A program made the position numbers and the translations under genes. A stretch of 64,000 bases of DNA from Steinernema hermaphroditum (Eukaryota > Nematoda > Chromadorea > Rhabditida > Steinernematidae). The stretch is from NCBI GenBank assembly GCA_030435675.1, contig CM059624.1:3372769-3436768 (forward strand), given 5' to 3'. This document shows positions 48,773 to 58,486 of the stretch, one piece after another. The notes under the pieces are model-generated. The model was not told the origin of the DNA, did no database searches, and worked only from the letters and a program-made list of their open reading frames with translations. The first letter of the stretch is position 1, and each line of letters begins with the position of its first letter.

Positions 48773-48990
48773 TCGAGCTAGGCAGTAAAGTGCCCATTGC
48801 GGAAATGTGCCCTTTTTCTGAAGAACTGAAAGCATCAAACTGTTCTCTGCTCAACTTTACGATCAAATTGCACCAAAAATCAACTGTTGCTTAATGTCGG
48901 CTTGGCACGTCCCTACATCGATAATTGTTGCCAACTGCGGATTTTTAGAGACATGTGTTTAACTAAAGATTCAAAACCTTTTTGGAAGAC

Positions 48991-49026
48991 GGATGACCCG
49001 CCTTAGTGACGCACGCGATAAGCGTT
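48991..49026 (+). repeat. 36-bp templated filler at a deletion junction
   Basis: This stretch (GGATGACCCGCCTTAGTGAC and 16 more bases, ending GCGTT) is an exact copy of 48675-48710. It sits between the end of the P2' upstream region and the internal break in P3', where ~2 kb are missing relative to copy 1. CGTT is shared with the P3 sequence at the break. Confidence 0.85.
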
Positions 49027-49572
49027 CTTCACATAAGAGGATGACTTGGAGCTATTGAACTTGCGCTTGTTGAAGCAGTTGGAAAGGAAAATTGTTTTCT
49101 GACCGTGACAGCACTGAGGATCGCACAAGATCTTGCAGAACGCTGAAAATCAAGTGCTCTGTGGAGTTGTATGCCTCTCAACTTACTAGGATCTTTGCAG
49201 TAATCTGGACAAGGATCGCTGCCGTCATCCTTTCCACATGATGAGTCGGTGACCCAGAGGTTGGCACTTCCGGTGTCAAGAATGACAGAAAAACTCTGGG
49301 CAGGCGTGCCGATGGTGATGTTTCCGACGTATTGAGTGTCGGTGTAGTCATTCACAACCTGGCCAATCTTCTCAAGATTAGTTACACGTGATTTCTCTCT
49401 ATATTGCTCATAGTTCTTCCATGTGCCTAAATTTCCATTTTGATACAAATTACCCATACGCCTTACCTTCACGCACCGCTCGCTCACGTCGACGCTCGAT
49501 TCTTCTAAGGGGTATTTGGAACGACGCTGAGGCAGCAACGCCAATGAGAGCGAAGAAAACGAGCACCTTCAT
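49003..49572 (-). pseudogene. Truncated aspartic protease P3' (N-lobe half only)
   Basis: Exons 49467-49572 and 49187-49426 are complete. Exon 3 keeps only 49027-49142, then runs into filler DNA and stops at 49003. The frame stays open, giving 161 aa: signal peptide, propeptide, [11 protein letters not shown], the Cys-rich insert up to SSYVKN, then the new residues AYRVRH. The flap, the hydrophobic core of both lobes and the second catalytic Asp are lost, so it cannot be a protease. It keeps its own promoter with GATA sites, so a short secreted peptide could still be made. Confidence 0.85.
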
Positions 49573-49780
49573 GACCAGGTGAGGATCCTCGACAGCATCT
49601 TTTTTCTCTCCTTTTAAGGACCGAACCGGATGACCTCAACACTGACACACACGATAAGGGAGCGTTGCAAGGTGCTTTCCAACGTGATTGCGCATTTAAT
49701 CGACGCGTTTATCAGCATGCTGTAAACTGTGCGGCGCTCAGCTGTGACCAACTTTGCAAGCCTGCATGTTTGAGGACCCG

Positions 49781-50947
49781 AACTTCATCCAAGTATAGAA
49801 GTTACCTAAAGAGATGCCAAGGTTATTGTCCTAAAGGTTCAGCTGTTTAAAATTGACCGGCATAAAGCCCTTTTAACCGTCCCCCGTGATCTCAATTGCT
49901 TTCGACCGTCCCCGTGAGATTTCAACCGTCCCCTCAGAAATGAGCTGGGATTTGGCCCATCCCTCTGGGATCTGCACCGTCCCCTCTGGAATAAGCTGGG
50001 ATTTGAACGAAAACGTTCTCGATTACGTTATAGAAGTCACTTTTGGTTGCGCAAATAAACCTAATGATGCTGATCATTCATCCTATATGCGTTGACTTCG
50101 ACACATTCAGGATAGAAAACTATAGAATCATGTCTTGCCGACTACACTGTGAAACAGCTGTATCTTTCCCACCTCTGAGAAGCTATGTCTTCAGATCTGA
50201 TTACGACAACACTGCCTTCTTATGGTCGTCTGTTTCTTTCAGTCAAAACCTTTATCTTACCGGTGGCGAAAATGACAACAGTGAAAGGTCGCAGATATTT
50301 TTTTTGTAAGATTTAATTCCTATAGCTTTGTTCTTAGTTCATGTGGTCGACGATGAGCTGGACGACCATGTGCTCACCGTTATCATCATCTGTGTCTTAT
50401 ACGTTTTTGTACTGTGATGCCTTAAAATCGATTCAGTCTGTGGAAGAAAGTTGCTGTGATTCAAACTGGTTCACAAGCTTCCTGTCGATATCATTAGATC
50501 AAACTGATGAACCAATAGGAAAAAGACGGCTCATAATTAGTTGAAGATTGGCGGATGATATCACAATGGCGACGCCTGTAAATCCGTGCTCGTTCTTTAC
50601 TTGTTTACTCATCATTTAAATCCTTTTTTGTTTAGTTAATAGTGTATATATATCCTATGTCTCCTAAATAACACTTCAAGTGCTTTACTTCACGCATCAA
50701 ACATCGCGACCATCGACGTTGTGCTCGTAGATAACTACTACTCGTAGATAATAAACCCGATAGTAACTGTGCTGCTAATGCAAACAGAGAACGATTGCTT
50801 GGTAACCGACTGACATGACTAACTGATTGTAAGCAGCCAGAGACAAGGAAGAACTGTTTGGAGATGTGGCACAAATGGGGATGTTCAATTCAATTTATAA
50901 ACTGCTCATATATAACAACGATTTTACACCACTACAAAGTCAGACAT
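49781..50947. other. Intergenic between the duplication and P4
   Basis: From 49866 to 50010 there are repeated units of the CCGTCCCCT ... GAGCTGGGATTT family also seen at 5.0-5.4 kb. The rest has short open frames without splice support. No gene is called. Confidence 0.5.
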
Positions 50948-52297
50948 TTAGGGCTTGGCGGTGGAGAATCCAATGCGCTGGGCTCCGATGTCGTAGACCT
51001 GGCAGAACTGGCGGATCCAGGGGTCACCAAGGATCCAGGAAGGTCCGTATCCCATGCTCTGCTGTCCGAAGAAACCGAACTGGCACTGTCCCTCTCCGAC
51101 GCTGAGGACGTAGTTGTGGGACTTGATGGCGTACTTCTGTCCGTTGATGGAGAGGACAACATCGGGGGTTCCGGAGCAGGGGATGGTGTATCCTCCGTCG
51201 ACAGCCTGGGCTCCGACGGCCTGGGCGATGGCGTCAACAACGTCCTGGGGACCTCCAATGAGGGAGGTGCCGGTGTCGGAGATGACTTCCCATCCCTGGC
51301 TGCTGGAGTAGGAGCCGGCGGTGACGGCGTCCATGTGGAACTGCCAGTAGGTGGCCGAGGAAAGGGGAACGTAGGTGATCTGGGAGCCGCAGTGCTCGGT
51401 GTCGATGCCTCCGTAGGTGTAGAGACCGCCGTTGACGTTGTTAACGTTGCCCTTCTCTTCCATCCAGACGGTGAAGACGGGCTTGTCAAGAAGACCCTGG
51501 TTGATGGCGTTGATCAGGGTGGGGACGACACCATCGACGGCGAGGGACTGGAAGCCAAGACCGAGGATTCCGTCAATGGGGTCAGAGGCGAAGAACTGAG
51601 CGATGGAGGTGGCCTGTCCGAAGGTGCTCTTGGGGACGACGAGCTGGTTGGTGCCCTTGTCTCCGAAGGCAACGGTATCCTCTCCAAGGAATCCCTGGGC
51701 GGATCCAGTTCCGTACTGGATGGTCCACTGCTGTCCGTTCTTCACATAGGTGGAGGACTTGGAGCTGTCGAACTTGTTCTTGTTGGCGCAGGCCGAGGCG
51801 AGAACCTTGGGCTGGGAGTTGCAGCACGAGGGGTCGCAGATGATGGAGCAGAAGGCTGAACGAAGCAAAAATAGAGGTGGTTCTAGTCATCGTTCGACTT
51901 ACTGGGGTCAGAGCAGTAGTCGGGGCAGTTGTTGTTGTTGCCGCCCTGTCCGCAGGTGGTGTCAGGGATCCAGAGGTTGGCGCTTCCGGTGTCAAGAACG
52001 ACGGCGAAGGTCTGTCCGGGGGTTCCGATGGTGATGTTTCCGATGTACTGGCTGTCGCTGTAGTCGTTGACGACCTGGCCGACCTTGGCGAAGTTGGAGC
52101 TCAGAGCACGAAGGACCTCGCGCTGCTTGTTGTAATGCGCCCACGATCCTAAAGTTGACGTGGTGAACCCTGCGCACTGGTAAGGGTCTCTTACCTTCAC
52201 GGGCCATGCGCTGGCGGCGGGATTCGATGCGGCTAATGGGCACCTGAACGAGGGCGGAGGCGACGCCCAGGAGGGCGAGAAGGACGAGGACCTTCAT
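50948..52297 (-). CDS. Secreted pepsin-like aspartic protease P4
   Basis: Exons 52195-52297, 51903-52148 and 50948-51855 encode 418 aa. Signal peptide [15 protein letters not shown]. Propeptide with [13 protein letters not shown]. Catalytic Asp87 in [11 protein letters not shown] and Asp310 in VISDTGTSL. Flap Tyr164 in [11 protein letters not shown]. Cys inserts CPDYCSDP and [10 protein letters not shown]. The last exon is very close to P2, while exon 2 is clearly different after the propeptide ([20 protein letters not shown]), a mosaic pattern that suggests gene conversion of exon 3. It lies outside the tandem block but in the same orientation. Confidence 0.93.
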
Positions 52298-52333
52298 GGC
52301 TGAGCGGATGCTGCTGAAGATTCGGTGCCGCAC

Positions 52334-52463
52334 GCAGCTTTTATGTGGATCGGAAACCGGATGATCTCCGCCTTCTGACGCAGGTGATAACGTCAGAAGT
52401 CTGCAGCCGGGCGACGCCCCTTTGGGGATCCGGCGCAGGCCTTGGGTAATCGCTGTTATCAGT
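52334..52463 (-). promoter_or_regulatory. P4 promoter module with two GATA sites
   Basis: CTTTTATGTGG (TATA-like on the minus strand, ~45 bp from the ATG), GAAACCGGATGATC, TGATAA at 52385-52390 and TTATCAGT (ACTGATAA on the minus strand) at 52456-52463. The order matches P2 and P3, although the sequence between the motifs is unrelated. Confidence 0.5.
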
Positions 52464-54964
52464 GGAGTTAAACAGTAAAACGGAGTCCGATTGTTTAATC
52501 ATCGAAATTGCTGGCGGTGCAGAGCCGTTTGAAAGGGAAACGAAGTGCCCTAAAGGTATCCACATTTATTTGTTCTAGAACAAGTTGCGGCATATAGAGA
52601 ATTTATAATGCAACGAAAAGCTCTCTTGTAGGGTAGAATTAAGTGACAATGATAGGTTGTTACCTGAACAGGTTGATTCATCACAGATAAAGTGGCATGG
52701 TAGTACAGCTTCGTGTGTAGCTTGCTTACAATGTTTATACCTCGATAGACACTCAACGTTGGAAGAAAGGGGATGCTGTAATGACACAACAACGTTGTTT
52801 AAAAAAGAGAAAGGGTCTCTGTCTTGGATGATGCTAAAGCTTCAATTAGATCCTTTGTACATCAAGCTTTCGTTTCGATCGATTCGTATCTAAAAATTGG
52901 TTTTTGTCCTTGACATAAGATCCACTTGAATTTCATTTCTACCGAGCTTCGGTCACCTTCGTGTTGCATATAGAAAACATTGAATCGAAGGCCTCTGAGA
53001 AAAGGCGATCGATTTGTTTATCGATGTGTATCCAGATATAGAATTTCCACAGTCGTCGTCTGCTTTTTATGGTTTTGAACTTTTCCAGTTTTATGACTTC
53101 GTCAGTCTTCGGTCGCCGAAAAGTCCCTTCGCCCTTTATCTCCATTGTACTCTTGGCAGTCGATCACATGACTACCGGTCCTTGGAATAGGTAATCAGCT
53201 TCCTTTCCGGGTGCTGACGCCATCGGCTATTCTTATCAGCTCTTCCGTCTCGAGGATCACCTCGGCTCCATGCGTCCTGTTTGAGTTTTTACTGGGTAAG
53301 GTAACAAGGAAACGTGAGTGATTTTTGGCGTTTCCCTTCGAGACTGGACGTCTTCCTTTTGAGGATGTCTAAAGATCTGAAAACTGAGTTAACTAAGATA
53401 AGATATGGTAACTCATATATCCTACACATTCTCAGAACATCCCACAAGATCCACATGTCTCAGATCTGTTTTAGAGTCAACTTATGTGGCGATCTAGACC
53501 AGTACGTTGTTTGGTTAAAGAGTGATTTATGGGTTATTTTCAGCAAGCCGCCTATTCTAATCAGCTTTGCTTCTATTAAATAGCGGCGAGTCCATGTGAC
53601 CGAGCTAGTTTTTTGGGATTACGGACGACCTGTCGTTAATGATGTTTACCAGGTCATATCATCGTTATCACGTTATCACAATTGACCTTAAACGTCGCAG
53701 CGATTTTTTGATTTTAAATTTACATTGAAAATTTAATTTCTATTCATTTTCATCGGTTATCAACAGTTTAAGCGGTCTAGAGTCTCTTCATCCAGATGCC
53801 ACACAGTCCAATTAGTTTTTGACATTCCTTTCTTGATTTGTTTATCGTCTCCGAACAAAATAGCACTCACATTTTTGTTATGAAAAGGATTCGGTCCTTA
53901 GTCATCGTTTTTGGAATGCATGTTATGTCCCGGAAGTCTTTCTGTGCAGATGATTGTGCTGAAAGTGATTAACGGCAAACCGTACTTAGCTATAAGTCAA
54001 TATTTACTATTAGTGCAAGCGAAAGGAAAAAGAACTCATTGCGGAAGTCGAACTCAACATTGGTCGTCGGTTTTCTTCCTCACTGGCTTATAGGGATGGA
54101 AATGTCTGTTATGTGCCAAGTGTGACTTGTTAACGGTGATTAGAGGTGATGCCTGCTGAGCTGAACTACACATTAACAAAGGACGCGTTGAAAGGGACGA
54201 TCGTTCTCAAAACGTTTAAAAAGTATCGGTAAATTTTAGCCAATTTGAGTAGAATCCTTCCACAGATGCGGAACGTTGCTTTTCAGCTTGTCATAAAGGG
54301 AAGATAAACAGACCATTTTATCCAACTTCTTACACAACCTGTATGGCATACTCTGTAGAATCCCTCCTCTGATATGGTGCACGTTACAATTTGTCAATGA
54401 CTTTTAGAGCTATAAATGAAGTATGGCACAGAAACTGTCATTGCCTTTTATTGATCATTTAACAATACGATGATCATTCGAGACTGTTGATGCTCCTTGG
54501 CATCGCACATCACAAATAAAGTGCGATTGCGAAACTAACTCCTTTCTCTCCGCAGTTGCAAGCCTTATCGCAATAGTTAATAGCATATCGACACTTTTTC
54601 TTTCACGTTTGGGGTTAAGGCGGTTAACTCACTGACAGTATGTATAGATTCTTTTACGAGCATTTTGATATCAAACGACGCCTTTCGAATGGGAAACACT
54701 CAAGAGTATGAAACTGAACATCAAACGACCATATTTGCACTAAAAACCTAAAAATGACACACAGTGTTTCCAATCTGTAACTGCTTCGTAACTGCAAATC
54801 TGAATTATTAGAGTTCGCCGATCCCTGTGTCACTCCAACCATTCAAACCAGCGGCAATTTTCTCGGCAAACACTAACACGACTCTGTCGGTTTCGTTAGT
54901 TCAATTTCCAGACGGTCTTCTTTTAGTGGTCTCCAATCGACCATTTGCCTCGACGAGGAGCTAT
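52464..54964. other. Intergenic, no supported gene
   Basis: About 2.5 kb of AT-rich sequence with scattered short frames. A further CTTATCAGC (GCTGATAAG) site lies near 53.23 kb, but no gene could be placed beside it. Nothing else is recognised. Confidence 0.45.
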
Positions 54965-55447
54965 CCTTGAGTATGACACATTGACCCTAATAGTACATTA
55001 AGTACCTAGGTACATTAAGTATTGCAGTGAGTTGATCTGATAAAAAATCGATAAGGAGAATCGATCTCTCGTTCATAGAACAGCATATGATGTCACTGTA
55101 TTCATCTTTACCTAACTGACCTACCGTAGGCATATTCTTGTTGTTGGAAAGCCTGCCTAGCTGCTTCCGCTACGTCGTTCACCAGTCGACTACTCGGAAG
55201 CAATCATTGAGCCGACGAACTGTTTGGTAGACCATTCTGTTCGTAAGTTTCTTCTGTGTTGACTTCATGATCAGGTTCCCGGAAGGTGCCTGCCAGTTAG
55301 GTCAATTAGGTAAAGATATATACAGTGACATCATGTGCTGTCCTATGAACTAGAGACCATTCACCTTATCGTTTTTTGTCAGCTCAACTCACAGCAATAC
55401 TTCATGTACCTAGGTTCTTTATTTTGGTCAATGTGTCATACTCAAGG
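54965..55447. repeat. Foldback (MITE-like) element, ~480 bp
   Basis: The left arm begins CTTGAGTATGACACATTGACC and runs to TCTTTACCTAACTGACC. The right arm from ~55300 to 55447 is its reverse complement (GGTCAATTAGGTAAAGA ... GGTCAATGTGTCATACTCAAG). The arms contain CCTAGGTAC and TGATGTCACTGTAT and are ~85% alike. The centre of ~170 bp is unpaired. No ORF. Confidence 0.75.
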
Positions 55448-56045
55448 TTAGCTTTTCACGTCGGCACGAAGAAGGCACAAAGCTGATGTGGCATTTTCCC
55501 ATCGACTACACCTCTGACGCTACACTCTTCGTGGATTACGTGATGTCTTATCAATTGAAATAAACGATTTTATTGCACTTCTGCAAGAGCAGTGCACAAT
55601 GATGGAGAGGATTAAGAGTACGCCGTAATGGGCACCTTGCAAATCATGAAATCCTGAAAGTACATAGACCGAAGAAAAGCTGGTGCTAATAGTCGCGGAG
55701 GCGCCGAAAGTTATCGATAGTGGGATTTAACAGGACTCTTATCTGCTTTGAATTTTATAGACGGCTGTCGTGGGGTTCCTATTGATTTGTCCGATTGATT
55801 AGTCGATCTGACACAATCGTCTGCAACACGATATTTTGCAATTGTCGCCTGTCGACACTAACAAGGGAAGTGTCAAACATGGCCCCCGCCGATTTAGCTG
55901 AAATTTGGTGCACGAGTAGGACTTGCCGAGAGTAGAAACCGCGCAAAAAATCAGCGGCCCATACCGGGTAGATTTCGAGAAAAATGTACTTCTAAATTTG
56001 CTATTGTGGTTATGTTGTTCTAATGCAGGCGCATTGATAGCATAC

Positions 56046-56105
56046 AGGTGGTCGAGGGGTAACACTTCAGAGCCACGTACTTTAGTTCCGGGTTCGAATC
56101 CCAGT
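56046..56105 (+). other. tRNA-derived sequence (A/B boxes) in the left arm
   Basis: TGGTCGAGGGG fits the A box and GGTTCGAATCC the B box, spaced ~40 bp apart as in tRNA genes. The acceptor and T stems do not pair properly, so it is tRNA-derived or SINE-like, not a tRNA gene. The right-arm counterpart has lost the B box. Confidence 0.45.
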
Positions 56106-56413
56106 GGAAACAGTTCATTTTATCTTTCCTTTCCTTGTTTCTCTGGGTGTAAATTTTACGTTTTCACAGTTCTCCCGATTCTAAAATGCATTATTGTTGA
56201 AATGCAAAACTTTCTTGAAATGCAAGGATTACAGATGACCAAATCGCAACACTGAAATCCACAGCGCTACAGAAAGTCACCAAACATGAAGGCATTGTGT
56301 CCTAAGCACGTTCTCAAAATATTAGCGGCCGTCGGTTACACTGGGACTAAAACTGACATCAAGATGATCAACTTTACGTAAAAACGTATAATAGTACGAC
56401 AATGACGGCGAAT

Positions 56414-56493
56414 CGACCGTGTCTCAATAGTTCAGTGGTAACAGTCTTGCCTGACAGGCGGTACACCCGGGTTCGACTCCCATCAGGAGTCGT
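56414..56493 (+). other. tRNA-like sequence with intact Pol III promoter, possible tRNA pseudogene
   Basis: TAGTTCAGTGG is a full A box and GGTTCGACTCC a full B box. A T-run (ATTTTTTATT) follows as a terminator. The anticodon-like hairpin CTTGC-CTGACAG-GCGG would present GAC (Val). Only three of five T-stem pairs form, and the acceptor ends pair poorly, so I do not call a functional tRNA. Confidence 0.4.
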
Positions 56494-57135
56494 GATTTTT
56501 TATTCATTTTATCATTTATATCTAACTGCCTTTTACTGCATTTCGTCGCAAAAAAAAGAGAAAATCACAAATAAATTTTTTCGTATCCATATATCATATC
56601 TTTATTTTTCGTATCCATATATCATATCTTTATGCCAACTATAAGAATCATGTTGAGACCAGTTTTAGCCATCATGTTATCGACGTCCGCTAATAATTTG
56701 AGAAAGTGATCAGGACACCCAGGACATTGAGATACACCACATCTTGATGTTTGGTCGTTTTCTGTAGCGCTGTGGATTTCAGTGCTGCGATTTGGAACCC
56801 GGAACCAAAATACGCGGTTCTGAAGTGTTACCCCTCGACCACCTGTACGCTCTTAAATGCGCCTGCATTAGAACAACATAACCACAATAGCAAATTTAGA
56901 AGTACATTTTTCTCGAAATCTACCCGGTATGGGCCGCTGATTTTTTGCGCGGTTACTACTCTCGGCAAGACCTATTAGTACGTAAAGTTTCAGCCAAATC
57001 GGCAGGGGCCATGTTTAACACTTCCCTTGTAAGGGTAGTAAAACGTAGTGCACAGTGGAGTCCGCACATGGTTCAGTGACTCATTCGTTTATACGTATAG
57101 TAGCCACAGTCACATGCGACTAACAAAGGCACATG

Positions 57136-58486
57136 TTAATAGTACTGTCCAACGAAGAGAGGAGTGCCCTTGTGAGTGATACCGTAGAGGAAGGGACGAT
57201 TGGCTTCAAGTTTCCCAAAACACATGTTGCCTGATTTGAACACATCGACTCTGACAGCAGTAGCAGCTGAAGCTTTGATACCAGTTTCGGTCAGATCCAA
57301 GGTCGCCTGAAGAAGTTCATCTATGATTTGTTACATAAAAACCTCACCTTGTGGTCAACTCCCTTCACATACAAATCGGTACGTCCGTTGATTCCACTGA
57401 GGTCAGCCAGCCTCTCCTGGAAAATTGTCTTCACGCCTATACTCTTAAGCGCGTTTGTGGAATTAGGGCTAGACGAAACGTTAAATTTTGGCACAGTAAC
57501 GTCGACGGAGCAGCCGTAAGGGTTGGGCGAACGGAGGCTTTTCGCGATAGGCTCCTTCTGCTTCAGAGTGTCGGAGATGAAGTCGGTCAGGTTGCGTTCC
57601 TTCGGGACCAGAATGAAGAAAGCGAAGCCGTCGTCCTCGAATGGGAGCTCAGTGTACTTGAACTGGGGGTCGTCCTTGTATTCGATTCCGTCGAAGGGCA
57701 TGTTCATCGTCGTGACCTGAAGAGACAGTTATATAAACCAGGATTGAGCCCCAAGCGCTGACCTGTTTCATGGTACCGTTCTCATTGGTAAAGTTCGCTG
57801 GGCCCGTAAGGTACTTTTCAAAAGCAGTTTGGAACTTCGATTCCATGTAAAGAGCATTAACCGGGATAAGTTTCGTATCTGTATTGATTGCTCCTTGTGG
57901 AATCAATTCGGGAATGTGACCACGAGTCGACTCGTTCACGAAGTTGTTGATGTTTTTCTTTTCGGTATCGGAATCGTAGCGGAAGTTCGCCTTTACCAGT
58001 TCGCTGTGGAAATTGCTAGTCATCGAATCGAGGAAGGGCTTCAGGATCTTTTCCGACTTCTAAATTTTGAATGTCGAAAGATGAAACACCGAATATGTTA
58101 CCTCAATGTAGACACGAGCGGCCAGAGCCATGGGAGATTTTCCGCGATTCAGTTCGGAGAGCTTTGTTTTGTACCAATAGTTGATCTCATCCTTCGGGAT
58201 GCCTAAAATGGACTTTTGTGATTTGCATATGCCTGCACATGTCGTTACCGTTGAAGATGACATCGGTGACTTGCTGACTGGTCTCGCCCTTCGCTCCATC
58301 GTTCACCATAGCCATGGCCATGGCCAGGGAGAACGGCGACATAACGGAGATCTCCTTATTTTGTTCCTTGAGGAACTTCAGGGAAAAACGGAACAGAGCG
58401 TCGTTCACTTTCGAATGGACGTTGGATTCGACAGGAGAATTAGATGTCCCTCCAATGAGGAGAAATAGAAGTATGTAAACTTTCAT
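57136..58486 (-). CDS. Secreted serpin (serine protease inhibitor family I4)
   Basis: Five exons (58249-58486, 58102-58202, 57763-58059, 57348-57716, 57136-57306) join in phase to give 391 aa, the normal serpin size. Signal peptide MKVYILLFLLIGGTSNS. Serpin landmarks: SVMSPFSLAMAMAMVNDGAKG (shutter region), IPVNALYMESKFQTAFEK, MNMPFDGIEYKDDPQF and ANRPFLYGITHKGTPLFVGQ (C-terminal signature). The reactive-loop hinge is TETGIKASAATAV (~341-353), small residues as required for loop insertion, so it should inhibit. Counting 17 residues from the hinge Glu puts P1 at about Phe358, next to Lys359-Ser360. This implies a chymotrypsin- or trypsin-like target, but the site is inferred. Possible N-glycosylation at NFT, NGT and NVS. 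Confidence 0.93.

Larger units (their letters stand above)
44422..49780. repeat. Tandem segmental duplication, copy 2 (5.4 kb, internally deleted)
   Basis: Copy 2 is collinear with 35207-44421 but lacks the transposon plus one direct repeat, ~150 bp after GAAGATCCT near 45.19 kb, ~20 bp near 47.08 kb, and ~2 kb spanning the P2-P3 spacer and most of the last P3 exon. The remaining sequence is nearly identical, so the duplication is young. Confidence 0.9.
55862..57040. repeat. Large inverted repeat with tRNA-like Pol III boxes in the arms and centre
   Basis: The left arm (55862-~56340) starts AAGGGAAGTGTCAAACATGG and passes CAGCGGCCCATACCGGGTAG and GTGGTCGAGGGGTAACACTT. The right arm (~56655-57040) is its reverse complement. 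The left arm has ~125 bp not present in the right, inserted inside the B-box-like GGTTC. The arms are conserved enough to pair over hundreds of bases in a transcript. The centre holds a further tRNA-like sequence. Confidence 0.8.

Noticed and set aside
56414..56493. Functional tRNA-Val(GAC)
   Set aside because: The A and B boxes and a terminator are present, but the acceptor and T stems do not pair. It is listed as tRNA-like only.
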